NCBI RefSeq assembly: GCF_003597395.2
Contig: NC_133777.1
Span: 57,077,977-57,141,976 of the forward strand
DNA from: Chelonoidis abingdonii
Lineage: Eukaryota; Chordata; Testudines; Testudinidae
Reading direction: 5' to 3'
DNA: 64,000 nucleotides
Of the stretch, positions 9,246 through 20,304 are shown piece after piece. Every line of letters begins with the position of its first letter. Within the stretch, counting starts at the first letter, position 1. A model generated the notes under the pieces. The model was given only the letters and a program-made list of their open reading frames with translations. It did not search any database and was not told the DNA's origin. The translations under genes were made by a program, and so were the position numbers.

Positions 9246-11997
9246 TCTCTTGCCTTCAGCACATGCTTCTGGGGTACAGATGTGGACAGTAGAGGGTACG
9301 GAACAACCACGTGCATGGCCATGTGTACAGTCATTAGTGTTGACATAATTTAAGGGAGATTTAATTCTTTAGCAGCAACAGAATAATTGCCACAATTAGA
9401 GAGAGAGAGAGAGAGAACATTCATAAAAATTAAGACTGATAATTCCCATGTTCTTCACAAGGACCCAATCCATATTTGAACCAACTGGGTAATTTTACCT
9501 TTGCAAGGATGCAGGATTGAGTACTTGGGGAAAGTAAGAAAATTCACTGGTCTAAATTCTGACATCAGTTCCCTAAATATTAACACCACTGTGTTCAGTA
9601 GAGCTACTCTGGGTTTACACCAGTCTAGATGAGATCAGAATCTGCTCCACACTCCTTATGTCCTCACATATGACCCAGAAATACAAACCCATTGTCTCTT
9701 CTCTACTTCATTCTTTTCTCCAGCTGAGTTTCCTTTTTCTGCATGCTACTATGCAAGTTCCAGGTAATCTGTGCCACATCTTTCCCCCTTGAAGGACATG
9801 AAATTCACTTCAGGAGATATATTTAACCAATTCAAATATTTCTCACCTGTTTCCTCTCACTTACACAGAACAAAGAAAAGTTCACTTTCAAGAACAGATG
9901 CATACCTTGAAGGGTTTGAAGAAAAAGTAAGTTTCATGTGCTTTCTTTGTGCCTTAGGGGACCTTGCAGTTGTGCTCTCTCTTTTTTATTAATTAGAAAA
10001 AAAAGGAGGATGTTGGGGATGGAGGGAAGAAAAGAGAAAGAAATGCTAATCAGGAAAGGGAGGCCAGTGTTCCTGGGAAATGTGATCTGATTTATTTTGA
10101 AAAATCAGAGTTATTTCTGTCTTAACTCTTAAAGTGCACTTACTTTTAGCTTGCTCTTAAAAACCGCACACTCTGCACAGTGTGTGTAATAATAATGATG
10201 TCTTTTCCATGTCCTTCTGTAAGCTCAGCTATCTTACAAAATTTGAGATTTTTATTAGGAAAAATGGAGGAGTAAGAAACCAAGCAAAGAACATAAGTGT
10301 TTTAGCTTTGACCTTGTTGCTCAATGGCAGGAGTGTCTGTGTGATTTCACTGAATGCCACACAGGCGATGGCAGGTTGATTAAATTCAGAAGGAAGCAAT
10401 CCAAGAGCCCTCACACTGGGAGTGGTGCTAAAGGCAGCATATAGTTTTGTGGAGAAAACCATCAAATCTTTTGGAACAATTCCCTGGAAGGGTTTATAGA
10501 CTTCAAGTGCTGGACTTTAGGAATAAATACAGCTCCATGTGCTGATTCCATTGTTAGAGAAGAGAAATGGGAAGAAAATTAAGTGGGAGATGAATGTGTT
10601 CATTTACAAGTTCAGTATTATTTATGTTTTTATTTTAATCAGCAGGAAGACCGCCCACTGTGGGCTGAATGGTTTAGGTGACTGGTAATGGGATATAAAG
10701 CGTTTCAGCTCTGGTCCAGGTTGGCAGCTATTACACCATTGATATTACTCATATGTGTAGTATATTGTTGATCTCTGTTCACTTCTTATAGACAAGTGTC
10801 TATAACATCAAAAATAGCATCACTACTGCCCATCTTGTTGGCAAAGAGAACAAACGCACATCAAGACTGAATGAGGTGGTAATAAAGGGCAAAGAAGAGA
10901 GGTGTTTGAATGCAGCAATTTAACACTGAAAATGATATACAGTTAAAATGACCATGTGAAGAATTTGCTTGCATTTGAAGTCCCTAATTGTTAGATTGAG
11001 ACACAATTGCTCCATCTTGCCATTGGTGAAGATCCGTTAAAACAGGAACCCAAGCATATAGGCTAGTGGTATTTTTCTTATCTGTGTTAAATGTTTGCAA
11101 GAAAGACAGCTAGTTTTAATAGATGTAGGGAAATTGACTGTAATGTGAACCTATGTTTAGCAGTTTTGAGATTAAGAGATTAAAAAATCCCAAATGTATT
11201 CCTCCTTCGATATATCTGAGTAACTCCCATGAACACAAATGGCAAACAGCAGAGTATGCTTTGTAGGGGTGTACCAGGCTGCAGGGGTTTGCTGTAGAGG
11301 TTTTGTCATTGGGGAAGGGATTGGTGCATCTCTTACTGGAGGCGTACCAGAGAGAATTAGTTGTCCTTGTAGGGCTTTAGAGGGTCTCCAAGTTCATCTT
11401 TAGAGGTAAGCGGTGGTCATAGCAGGGAAGCAGATGGTGGTACTTTGGGGAGTCTTTGGTGCATGTTGTCAGGAAGTGCAGTGGGAGATGTGCTCTCAAA
11501 AAGGCAGGGCCCATACAAGTCAATGGAAAAAGATCAGGCTCTCAGCACATGTCTAAAGCTAACCCTGGATGTTATACACACAGGCATATCAATGGGTGAA
11601 CTGGACTCCATTGTCTCTGATTTGCACCAAAGAATGAGCATCAGAACAATTTTTTGTGCGTGTTTCCAGTTTTAACAATAATTGTCATTTCTGTTCAGTC
11701 TGTTTTCAGTAGTAATAGTCAAAGTGACATGCTGCACCCCTTTGCAACATTCCACCGAAGGATTTCAAAGTGGTTTAAAACTTAAAAAAAAACAACCCTT
11801 CCAGTGGTTTTTGGGTTCCTGACTTTCTTGGGTGCTTGGTATGAGATACCCAAGTCTTGACTTTTCAAAAGTGCTGAGAATCTGTAACTCCCATGGACAG
11901 TCCACAATTCAAATTGCACAGCACCTTTGAAAAATTAGGCCTTACATAGCTCAAGTTGGACACTCAACCCCCAAATCTGGAGACACTTTTAAATATA
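9246..11997. other. Non-coding stretch
   Basis: No gene is recognised. It contains a GA dinucleotide run at 9400-9417, a fold-back-type relic at 9551-9644 (including GGGTTTACACCAGT and ATCAGAATCTG), and a fossil dispersed fragment at 11814-11995 related to 2957-3045. The open frame at 9771-9992 is unassigned. Confidence 0.4.
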
Positions 11998-12935
11998 TCA
12001 TAGAAATATCAAGCAGGTAGGAATCTCAAGAAGTCATCTAGTCCAGCCCCCTGTGCTATGGCAGAACCAAATATACGTAGACCATCCCTGGCAGGTGTTT
12101 GTCCAACCTGTTCTTAAAAACCTCCACTGATGGGGATTCCACAACCTCTCTTGGAAGCTTATTCCAGAGCTTTATTACCCTTATAATTAGAAAATTTCCT
12201 GATATCTAATCTAAACCTCCCTCACTGCAGATTAAACCAATTACTTCTTGCCCTATCTTCAGTGGACCTGGAGAACAACCGATCACCATCCTCTTTATAG
12301 CAGCCTTAAGCATATTTGAAGACAGTTATTAGGTCCCACTCTGTCTTTCTCAAGACTAAACATGCCCAGTTTTTTAAATCTTTCCTCATATGTCACTTTC
12401 TTTAAATCTTTTACAATTTTTTCCCTCTCCTTTGGACTATCTCCAATTTTCCCATATCTATCTTAAAGTGTGGTGCCCAGAATTTAGTTGAGGTCTCACC
12501 AGTGCCAAATAGAGTGGGGACAATTAACTCCTGTGTCTTGTATATGACACTCCTTTTAATATATCCCTGAATTATATTAGCTTTTTTTGCAACTGTATCA
12601 CATTGCTGACTCAAATTCAGTTTGTGATCTACTATAACTCCCGATCTGTTTCAGCAATACTACCATCTAGCCAGTTATTCCCCATTTTGTATTTGTGCAT
12701 TTGATTTTTCGCTCCTTAATGTAATACTTTTACATTGGTCTTTAAGGAATTTCATCTTGTTCATTCCAGATAATTCTCCAATTTGTCAAGGTCATTTTAA
12801 ATTCTAATCCTGTCCTCCACAGTGCTAGCAACCCTTCCCAGCTTGGTGTCATCCACAAATTTTATAAGCATACTCTCCACTCCATCATCCGAGTAATTAA
12901 TGAAAATATTGAATAGTACCAGACTCCCAGTGTCT
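11998..12935 (-). mobile_element. CR1 LINE 3' fragment, antisense
   Basis: Read on minus, the sequence contains the end of the CR1 reverse-transcriptase ORF (WAPHFK and VQRR motifs, minus strand 12411-12614) followed by the CR1 3' untranslated region. It ends in a TCTATGA-type terminus at 11998-12012. On plus it shows TCATCTAGTCCAGCCCCCTG (12035-12054), the reverse complement of the typical CR1 3' end. Frameshifts make it a dead 5'-truncated copy. Confidence 0.88.
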
Positions 12936-13035
12936 TGCTCAAGAGCACATATCAAACCAGTGGCCAAGATGAGAAGACACCCCAGGTCCCTTGACTGAGA
13001 GTCCTATATTTTAACCTCTGTACCATGCTTTCTCC
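12925..13035 (-). repeat. SINE-like relic next to CR1
   Basis: Contains CCAGTGGCCAAGATGAGAAG and CTTGACTGAGAGTCCTATAT with CTGTACCATGCTTTCTCC. This resembles the antisense of a widespread amniote MIR/tRNA-related repeat. It is short and decayed. Confidence 0.4.
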
Positions 13036-14528
13036 TTATTAAAGGGTAACTCTAATTATAATTACCAAAACTCTATATTTATCAAACTTTGTATTTCATC
13101 AGACAGAACTGGGACCTGATTGACATAGGTGGGGGGAATTTTTTAGAAATACCAATATTTGGTAATTATGGTTACAATTCATTAGAATTTGAAAATAATT
13201 AATGAAACAAATTGAAATTCATTTTTTGCTAAAATATGAAAAAATATTTACTCATCACTTTAATTTGGACCACTAGATCAAGATCCTTGTTATTCCATGG
13301 GAAAAGGTGACATTAAAACTAGTAAGAACTTACTTGAATGAAGATTTACTGAACAGTATTTACCTGAATTAGTGACCTTTCACATGTAATTCCTAGGTTC
13401 TCTTCTACTGACTTCAGGGAGAGCAGGATTGGGCTCATTAATGTGCTTGTTCTGTTTTTATAGTTTCTCCCATAAGTCTTTTTTAAATAGATTATTATTT
13501 ATAAGGCTGAAAGTGAGGATAAAAAGGCAGTTAAGCAATTCTAACCTCTGTCACTTATTACAAATGTTCTTTGTGTGTGAGCTTCTACCAGAAGTAGCAT
13601 GGTGAAATGATTCTGTGTTAGTGATTTAGTATCTTGGCTTTGTAAACTACAGTGAGGTGTTTTCTGTTACCATTCGATTTGAGAATAACCAAGCAGCTGT
13701 GAAGAATTTGGATGAGGCAGCTAACTTGGCAACCAGGCTTTCTCCAGGTGTATTCTCACTTTAGTGTGTGCTGATTTTATTCCTGTCAGCAGAGGCTTGC
13801 TTCATGGCATGCTATGTGCTGAGGAGACAGAACTTTATATGATGAGAACATCCAGATTAAGCTTCAAGTTTAACAAGCTTGCCTCTTCTTAGCTTTTTCA
13901 CACAGGCTCCCACTGATAATTTAGGATTGTTTATAAGTCTCAGACTGGTGGGAAGCAGTGGGTCAACATTCTCCTGTTCTACATTTTCATTAGACTGATA
14001 TATCAAGGGAGAGATGTTTATATATCTATCTAATCAATCAAAAGCACTTAATGGGAGTTTTGGGCCATAGAAATGTTAAGCTCCATAAAATCTTGTTTGC
14101 CTAGAGGAATTTTCTAAAAATGTCTCTGTTGCTAAAACTAGTGCAGCTGCAATGTTGGGGGGCCCAATGTAGATCAATGGTTGCTGCCATTTTCAACGTG
14201 TAGCAATTAAATTATCTCAGAAGCAGTCTGATCAAATGAGGAGCCCCGGCCCCCTCAGGAAGCTCAACCCTATTCCAGAAGGCTATCTGTCTTAATGAAC
14301 AGTGAGTTAACATGTGCCCAGGGTTTCAACCACACCACTGCCTTTCCCATTTCCCCCCCGGGGGGGGAGGACCCCACCATTAGTGTCCCCAACAGGGGCG
14401 CACCCTCCAGATTGGTCTGATATGGATTCTGAGACTCCCATTCCTGGCCTGGCCTGTTGGTTACCCTGCAAAGCTCATTCCTGCCCCCTTGAGTACACTC
14501 TGAGATGTCAAGTATCACAGGGGTAGCC
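13036..14528. other. Unassigned non-coding stretch
   Basis: AT-rich for the most part, with no gene. A C7G8 block at 14353-14367 begins a short GC-rich patch. Open frames at 14270-14635 overlap the hairpin repeat and are not supported. Confidence 0.4.
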
Positions 14529-14680
14529 GTGTTACTCTGGATCTGTAAAAGCAGCGAAGAGTCCTGTGACACCTTATAGACTAACAGACATATTGGAGCA
14601 TGAGCTTTCGTGGGTGAACACCCACGAAAGCTCATGCTCCAAAACGTCTGTTAGTCTATAAGGTGCCACAGGACTATGAG
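14525..14680. repeat. Repeat fused into a hairpin with 56-bp arms
   Basis: Arms 14561-14616 and 14619-14674 are reverse complements with three mismatches in 56, separated by AA. The left flank GTAGCCGTGTTACTCTGGAT and the arm (CCTTATAGACTAACAGA) match a short repeat common in reptile genomes. Here a partial second copy lies head to head with the first. Confidence 0.8.
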
Positions 14681-15189
14681 ATGGACAATTTGAGCCCGGA
14701 TGCTGCACGTCCCTGAGGCCCATGCAACCACCGCACATTGTCACATTATTACCTGTCCCCCCAACCTCAGTCTGTTGCAAAACACACTCATCCCTGGAAT
14801 CAGCCATACCCCCATCTCCTGGATTATGTGTAGAAGAACGTTGTAGTTCTGGGGGGCCCAGCACACTTTGGAAGTCCTGCAGTGCTTTGGAACAACCTCA
14901 GAAACAACCTCACTGACCACCTACTGCAAATGGTTGTGCCAGAGCTTGCACCTTTAAAACTTTCTCCCCTTACAGTCCAAGGGGGTGAGTCAGTGCTTCA
15001 AAGTTGACCAACACCACTTTTTTGCAGCATTTTCTGACCTTATTCCACCTACTCCCCACCATAAAGCTCTACTGCCTTCCTCCGGCAAACCTGGGCAATG
15101 GCCCCTGCTTAGAGTGCAGGGCGGTCATTATCCACCACACCTACAAAAGCTTTTTCTGTATCATCACTTCCCAGAATACATTCCCTCAA
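14681..15189. other. Unassigned spacer
   Basis: No gene or recognised repeat. Moderately GC-rich, with short unsupported open frames. Confidence 0.4.
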
Positions 15190-15590
15190 TCTTTGTTCTG
15201 AGATATATATCTTTACATTTAGCCACATTAAACTGTGTAAACTGTATCAGTGACCTGTCCTCTTCATTATTTACCACTCTCCCAATTTTTGTGTCATCTG
15301 AAAATTTTATCTTTGAAGATTTTATTTTCTTCCAGTTCATTGATAAAAATGATAAATACTGTAGGGTCAAGAACTGACTCCCTATGGAACCCCACTGGAA
15401 ACACACCCATTTGATGACAATTCCCCATTTACAATTACATGTTGAGACTACCTTATAGCCAGTTTTTAATCTATTTCGTGTGTGCCATTTTAATGTGATA
15501 TTCTAGATTTTTAATCAAAATGTCATGCAGTATCAAGTCAAATGCCTTACAGAAGTCTAAGTATATTAAATCAAAAAGTATATTACATGT
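15190..15590 (-). mobile_element. CR1 LINE internal fragment, antisense
   Basis: Plus-strand phrases such as CTATGGAACCCCACTGGAAA, GATGACAATTCCCCATTTAC and TCAAATGCCTTACAGAAGTC are the complement of the CR1 reverse-transcriptase region. No intact frame remains and both ends are truncated. Confidence 0.8.
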
Positions 15591-16255
15591 CTGAGCTGGC
15601 CATGCCCTACCCCCTCTTCCTCCAGGCAATATCACACAGTTATTGGGCTATGCTGGCTCCACTCAGGATGTGTTAAGTGTATCTCCTTAGTTGACATCAC
15701 CAGAGTGAACCTCTGAGTGGGAGGATCGAGGCAGGGGCAGCACACAAGCTACAAAATTACTTTCCTCTTTGCCAGTATGGATGAGTCTAGTCCTATAAAC
15801 TTAAAAATTCATGACCTATGTTTCACATAGCACCTTCGTTTAACTGAATAAAAGTATAAAGATCAAATTCAGTGTTTTATGTTGTTACCGTTTATCATTA
15901 CTCTCAACTTGGGCAATGTATATAGACTAGTTAGATTCTAGTCAATTTCTCTTTCAGTTTCTCCTGAACTAGCTGTAGGAACCTGTCTGGAACCTGTCTG
16001 GGGAGTGCAGGTTACTAGAGGGAAGAGTTGGAGAAGGCTCTAGGAAGTCAGTCTGTGTGTCAATACTAGGAATGCTGAGCTGGTTTTGGAGCAGTACAAT
16101 AAATAATTGCTTTAATAGAGAGAGTTTAGTATGATAAGAATAGAATTGTCTCCAGTTATTACCTTGTGCACAGTAAATAAAACACTAGCTGAATTCAGCA
16201 GTGCTTGGGCCGAAAACATTAACAATAATAATGAGTTTAGATCATGGCTGGCCCA
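15591..16255. other. Unassigned spacer
   Basis: No gene or repeat family is recognised apart from a short repeated phrase at 15980-16000 (GGAACCTGTCT twice in tandem). Confidence 0.4.
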
Positions 16256-16393
16256 GCAGTGGGAAAGAAAAAGGGTCAGTGCATTGTGGGAGTTGGGGAG
16301 GAGGACTATTGAAACTCTGGACCTGCTACACAGCTCTTTTCCCTGTCCACACTTTGGATTGGCATGGTAACAGAGCCATACCATAGCCCAAGC
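16256..16393 (+). repeat. Dispersed repeat, copy 2 (shared with 9079-9215)
   Basis: Contains GGGAAAGAAAAAGGGTCAGT then GCATTGTGGGAG and, downstream, TTGGCATGGTAACAGAGCC. It aligns in order with 9079-9215. The family is unassigned. Confidence 0.5.
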
Positions 16394-16479
16394 AGTGCTT
16401 AATTTTGCCAGGGCTGAGCCCTGACATCTCTCAGCTTGACATTTCATAGCTCTGGCACCTCTGTGCTTACCACATCAGT

Positions 16480-16690
16480 TCTGCAAGTGTAACACCCACA
16501 GACCCCAGTCATCAGGATCAAACTGGGGCTCTCTGGAGCTTAGTGCATGAGCTTCTACAGCATGAGCTAAAAGCCAACCGGCTGTTAGCTAAGGCTGTAA
16601 GGCAGAGTCATTTAACAATCTCTAAGTGGTCTCGGTGCCACTAGAGGGGACAGTACACCACACCCAGAAGGTGTGCAGGTTACACAAGTA
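16480..16690 (-). repeat. tRNA-like dispersed repeat, antisense
   Basis: On minus, 16571-16515 reads like the head of a tRNA-derived unit: an A-box-like TAGCTCATGCTGTAG and a B-box-like AGTTTGATCC at tRNA spacing. The plus strand continues with GCACTAGAGG-type sequence (16635-16650). It is probably a SINE or a repeat containing a tRNA-like module. A working tRNA is unlikely because the arms do not close well. Confidence 0.5.
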
Positions 16691-16693
16691 AAA

Positions 16694-17229
16694 AAATTGC
16701 TTGAGCTCTGGCACCTAATTGCTTGACCCTCAGCACCTCTTTCATTACAAATTAAGCACTGAGCCCAAGGCACATACCTTCTATCCTTACTTACATCCCA
16801 GCTCATGCCACATTCATAGAGGCCACTCACACATCCAGTCCTTGACCTCCATTACCGAAGTGCTCTGTCTGCATGTAAATAATTGGTTAATAGACAAAAC
16901 ACTGAAGTATGTGGAGCGGGGTTCCTGTGCATTATTTTTATATGGAGTTTTTAAAACATTCCGCAGAGAGGTGGGGAGAAGATGGATAAGGACAGGGCTA
17001 TGACCCAAGGCCAGTGTGAAGTGAGGGATCTGCACACTGAAACATTTTGGAAAATGCTGCGGACTCTGTTCCGGGTAATGTGACTAAGTCAACCAGGTTC
17101 CTCTAGGGTGCCTGCTGTTGTATCTCATTCACAATACAGCTCACTTCAGGGGAATATTTTATGTGTGAATGGTTTGTACTGGAATTTTTAAAAATGGAAA
17201 ATTTCTATTGTTTGGCTTTGGAAAAGCTT
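16694..17229. other. Unassigned spacer
   Basis: No gene or recognised repeat. Confidence 0.4.
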
Positions 17230-17415
17230 TATAAGAAGGATGGTTGTGTGGTTCCAGCACTGAACTGGGACTTGCAAGATCAAGATTCAATTCCTATGAC
17301 CTTGGGCAAGTCACTTAATCTTTCTGTGCCTCAGTTCCACACCTGTAAAATGGGGATAATACCTCCTTTCTCCCACCTTTGGTCTGTTTGTCGATTTATA
17401 CTGTAGGACCTTCAG
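17230..17415 (+). repeat. MIR-type tRNA-derived SINE
   Basis: Contains the MIR core and tail phrases CCTTGGGCAAGTCACTTAAT, CTGTGCCTCAGTTCC and CTGTAAAATGGGGATAATAC. The upstream GGTTCCAGCACTGAACTGGG agrees with the 5' part of this family in turtles. It is non-coding and old. Confidence 0.8.
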
Positions 17416-18239
17416 GGCAGGCACTTAACTGCTGCTTCTTTTCCATATGCCATCATCTGGAGTTGGGTTGTCAGGTACCCTCATCTGTCTGAGATGGCAC
17501 TATATGGACCTATTTATCACCTTCTTTGACACAATCAATCCATCACTTCTTCATCTTACCTTCGTGTCTTTCCTACCCCCTTCTTCACTAGGGCTGCTTC
17601 TTTTATCTTCTGTATGTGTCTGAGCCAGCAAAGTCGAGCTTCCCAATAATCATTTGCAAATGGTGTTACAATATCCTCCTCCTTCCTGTGGCTCTGATTT
17701 TTGCAGAGCTATAGATCTCTTTGCCAGCCAGCTGTGAGTAGTTTACAAGCTTGGAGTTCAGGTCATTTAGGACATTCTCTTTGGCCTTTTTCACTGCAGT
17801 GTGGCAGCTTGCTTTGCTTCTTTGTATGCGCTTTCATTTACACCCGGTGGGTTCATTTGTTCTCCTTTACACACCCTTCTTTGTCCTGCTTACACAAACT
17901 TCTCTGCTGCACTTGCCCATAACTTCCTGTACTTTAATCTTGTTTCTTTTAAGCTTAGTTCCTGCCTTGTCCAAGACTCTACTGCAATCTTTACCACAAG
18001 AGGTTTGTGTTGCAGCACTACCATCTTGCTAAGTATCTCTTTGCAGTCCATAACTCAACTCCATTGAGATTTCCTCACCATCATTATATCAATCTGGCTT
18101 TTGTATCTACCACAAATGCATGTGGCCACATGACTCATGCTCTTTTTGAACCACGTGTTACCTATCATACATGGATTAGCAATACATGTCTAGTAACACT
18201 TTCCCTTCCTCATTCATTGTGCCTAGGCACTTAACACTT
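17416..18239. other. Unassigned spacer
   Basis: Pyrimidine-rich on plus around 17500-18200, with short unsupported frames. No gene is recognised. Confidence 0.4.
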
Positions 18240-18600
18240 AGGGAATGTCTACACTGTATAGTAAATATGGGTCTGTGGGACTTGTGCTTGAGCATTACAC
18301 AGCATTGTAAACCTGAGTTCACAGTTGCTGGACCTGAGTCTCACAACCATGCTAACATGTCCATACTGCATTATGCAGTCCTTCTGACTCAGGTCTGCGG
18401 CTTGAGATGCATCTACACTGCAAAATGACAGGGCTTGGACCTGAGTCACAGTGGGACTTGAACTTGGACCTACTCCCCCCCACAAGTGGGTCTGAGGACC
18501 TGTGTCTGGAGTGCTTGCAGACCCAAGTCAGAAAAATTTGTGTGTGGACAGCTGTGAAGATTCAGCTCAAACCTGAGTCTGATCCAGGGTGAGAATGCAG
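18240..18600. mobile_element. Remnants of TGTCTACACT-type MITEs
   Basis: 18241-18257 reads GGGAATGTCTACACTG and 18410-18425 repeats a close variant, GCATCTACACTGCA, in the same direction. This suggests two adjacent or overlapping copies. The interior repeats GGACCTGAGTC (18340 and 18437). The family terminus is shared with 20305 and 27309. Right ends are unclear. Confidence 0.5.
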
Positions 18601-19631
18601 GAGACACGCCCTTACTATTAATTTGTACAGGGCCTACCATAATGGGGCCTCAATCTTTGTTGGGACAACAGGAGTTACTGTAATACTCCTGCTATTCCTA
18701 ATTTTTTTTTTAAATGGCAACTCTATACTATCTGATCCAAATGAGCTCCAAAACCTTAAAGTATTACAGACAATATGGCTGAGTAGTGTCTTTTTTTTCT
18801 TTCTTTTAATATCTGGCACAAGTCAGTAGCATCTGATGGCTTTGCAGCAGCCTGTGAAAAATGTTGGTAGTCAAAGTCCAGTTGCTAGTGAACAGCTGTT
18901 CAGCTTAGAAAAACTACCATTACAATTGCCATTAAATGGACTCCCCTATTGATAGTTTTATCACAGAGGCATGGATTGAATGGACACAGATACTGAAATA
19001 CCCCATGCATACTTGAAGGACAATTGCATTTGACTTCTTGCTAACACATTGTTGTTATGGAAAGGCATTGAAAACAGTGTACATTCTAGAGATTAACACA
19101 ACAGAGAGACCCTTGTTTTGAGGAATACAGTTGTGCATTCTAGACATGTACTGCTAGAGGACCTTCATTTGCCATAAAATATTGTATGTCCTTGATCAAG
19201 CAGCTGACAGAAATTTTCTGCCTGGAACTAAAGCTGGCAAAAGGAAGGACTCTGGTATAAATCTGCAATTCTTCAGAACGATATATGAGAGCCTGAGGTT
19301 AGGAGTTGGTCTGTTTTTTTTTTTAAATGATCCTGTGATACACTGTAACATCTGGGAAATAAAAATATGAAAAGTTTCTTAATAGATAAATCTATAGAAC
19401 TATTTGTTGTTGGTAGGCTAAATTCTTAGGGCCAAATTCTGAAAAAGGTCTGAAATGGGACTGAGTAAAAACTCTGTAAGGCTTCAGGATTTGACCCTTG
19501 GAGTTTATCCTTGTTAGAGCAATTGTCTCCATCTTCTGGGAATGAGACTTGTTCCTCAGATCAAGGATTATACATTTCATCCTGATACTCTTTGCATGAC
19601 CACCTCAGTTCCCTTTGGATTTAGGTGAAGC
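18601..19631. other. Unassigned spacer
   Basis: AT-rich with several homopolymer T runs. No gene or clear repeat. Confidence 0.4.
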
Positions 19632-19639
19632 TGTATTAG

Positions 19640-19877
19640 CAGGGCCGGCTCCAGGCCCCAGCATGCCAAGCGCGTGCTTGGGGTGACATGCTGCGGGGGG
19701 CGCTCCACCAGTTGCCAGGAGGGCGGCAGGCAACTCCGGTGGACCTCCCGCAGGTGTCCCTGTGGAGGGTCTGCTGGTCCCGCGGCTCCGGTGGAGCTTC
19801 CGCAGGCAAAGCGACAGAGCGCCCCCCCATGGTGTGCCTCTGTGCTTGGAGCGGCGAAATGGCTAGAGCCGGCCTTG
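19640..19877 (-). mobile_element. GC-rich hAT MITE, reverse orientation, exact 8-bp target duplication
   Basis: Begins CAGGGCCGGCTCCAGG and ends GAGCCGGCCTTG, flanked by TGTATTAG at 19632-19639 and 19878-19885. It is inverted with respect to the copies at 4591, 7098, 40978 and 63182: the GCGTGCTTGG block lies near its left end. No transposase. Confidence 0.92.
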
Positions 19878-19885
19878 TGTATTAG

Positions 19886-20301
19886 AGAGTATTTGAGTGA
19901 AGTCTATTCTTTCTGTGTCTTTTTTTCACCGCCTCTTTTTTGGTGGTGGAAGGCTGAAGGAGAAATTCAGTCATATAGAGTCTTTTTTTTAAAAAAAAAA
20001 TCATTAACACTTCCCCTGAATGATTGACACAATCGTTCTGAACCCTAATACTCCATGTGGGAGGGGCCAAACTGCCACACTTACCTCTTTTTTGTTGATG
20101 TTGCTTGATTAATATTTTGTGTATGTGTTGGCTACCAAACAACTTTAAACAAAGGCCACTTCCTTCTTCTTGAGCTGGAAACTGTGAGAGGACACTTCAG
20201 GGATTTCTCATACTTTTCTGCCCCTATACCTCAACTTTGATCCTATGGGGACCAGCCAGGACTGGTGAAGAAGTGCCTTCTCTCACTGAAAGTTGGGAAT
20301 C
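19886..20301. other. Unassigned spacer
   Basis: AT-rich with T and A runs at 19983-20000. No feature recognised. Confidence 0.4.
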
Positions 20302-20304
20302 TCT

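Noticed and set aside
9400..9417. GA microsatellite as a regulatory element
   Set aside because: Short and isolated, with no supporting context.
16515..16571. Possible minus-strand tRNA gene
   Set aside because: A-box and B-box-like motifs are present but the acceptor and anticodon stems do not pair properly. It is better explained as part of a tRNA-derived repeat.
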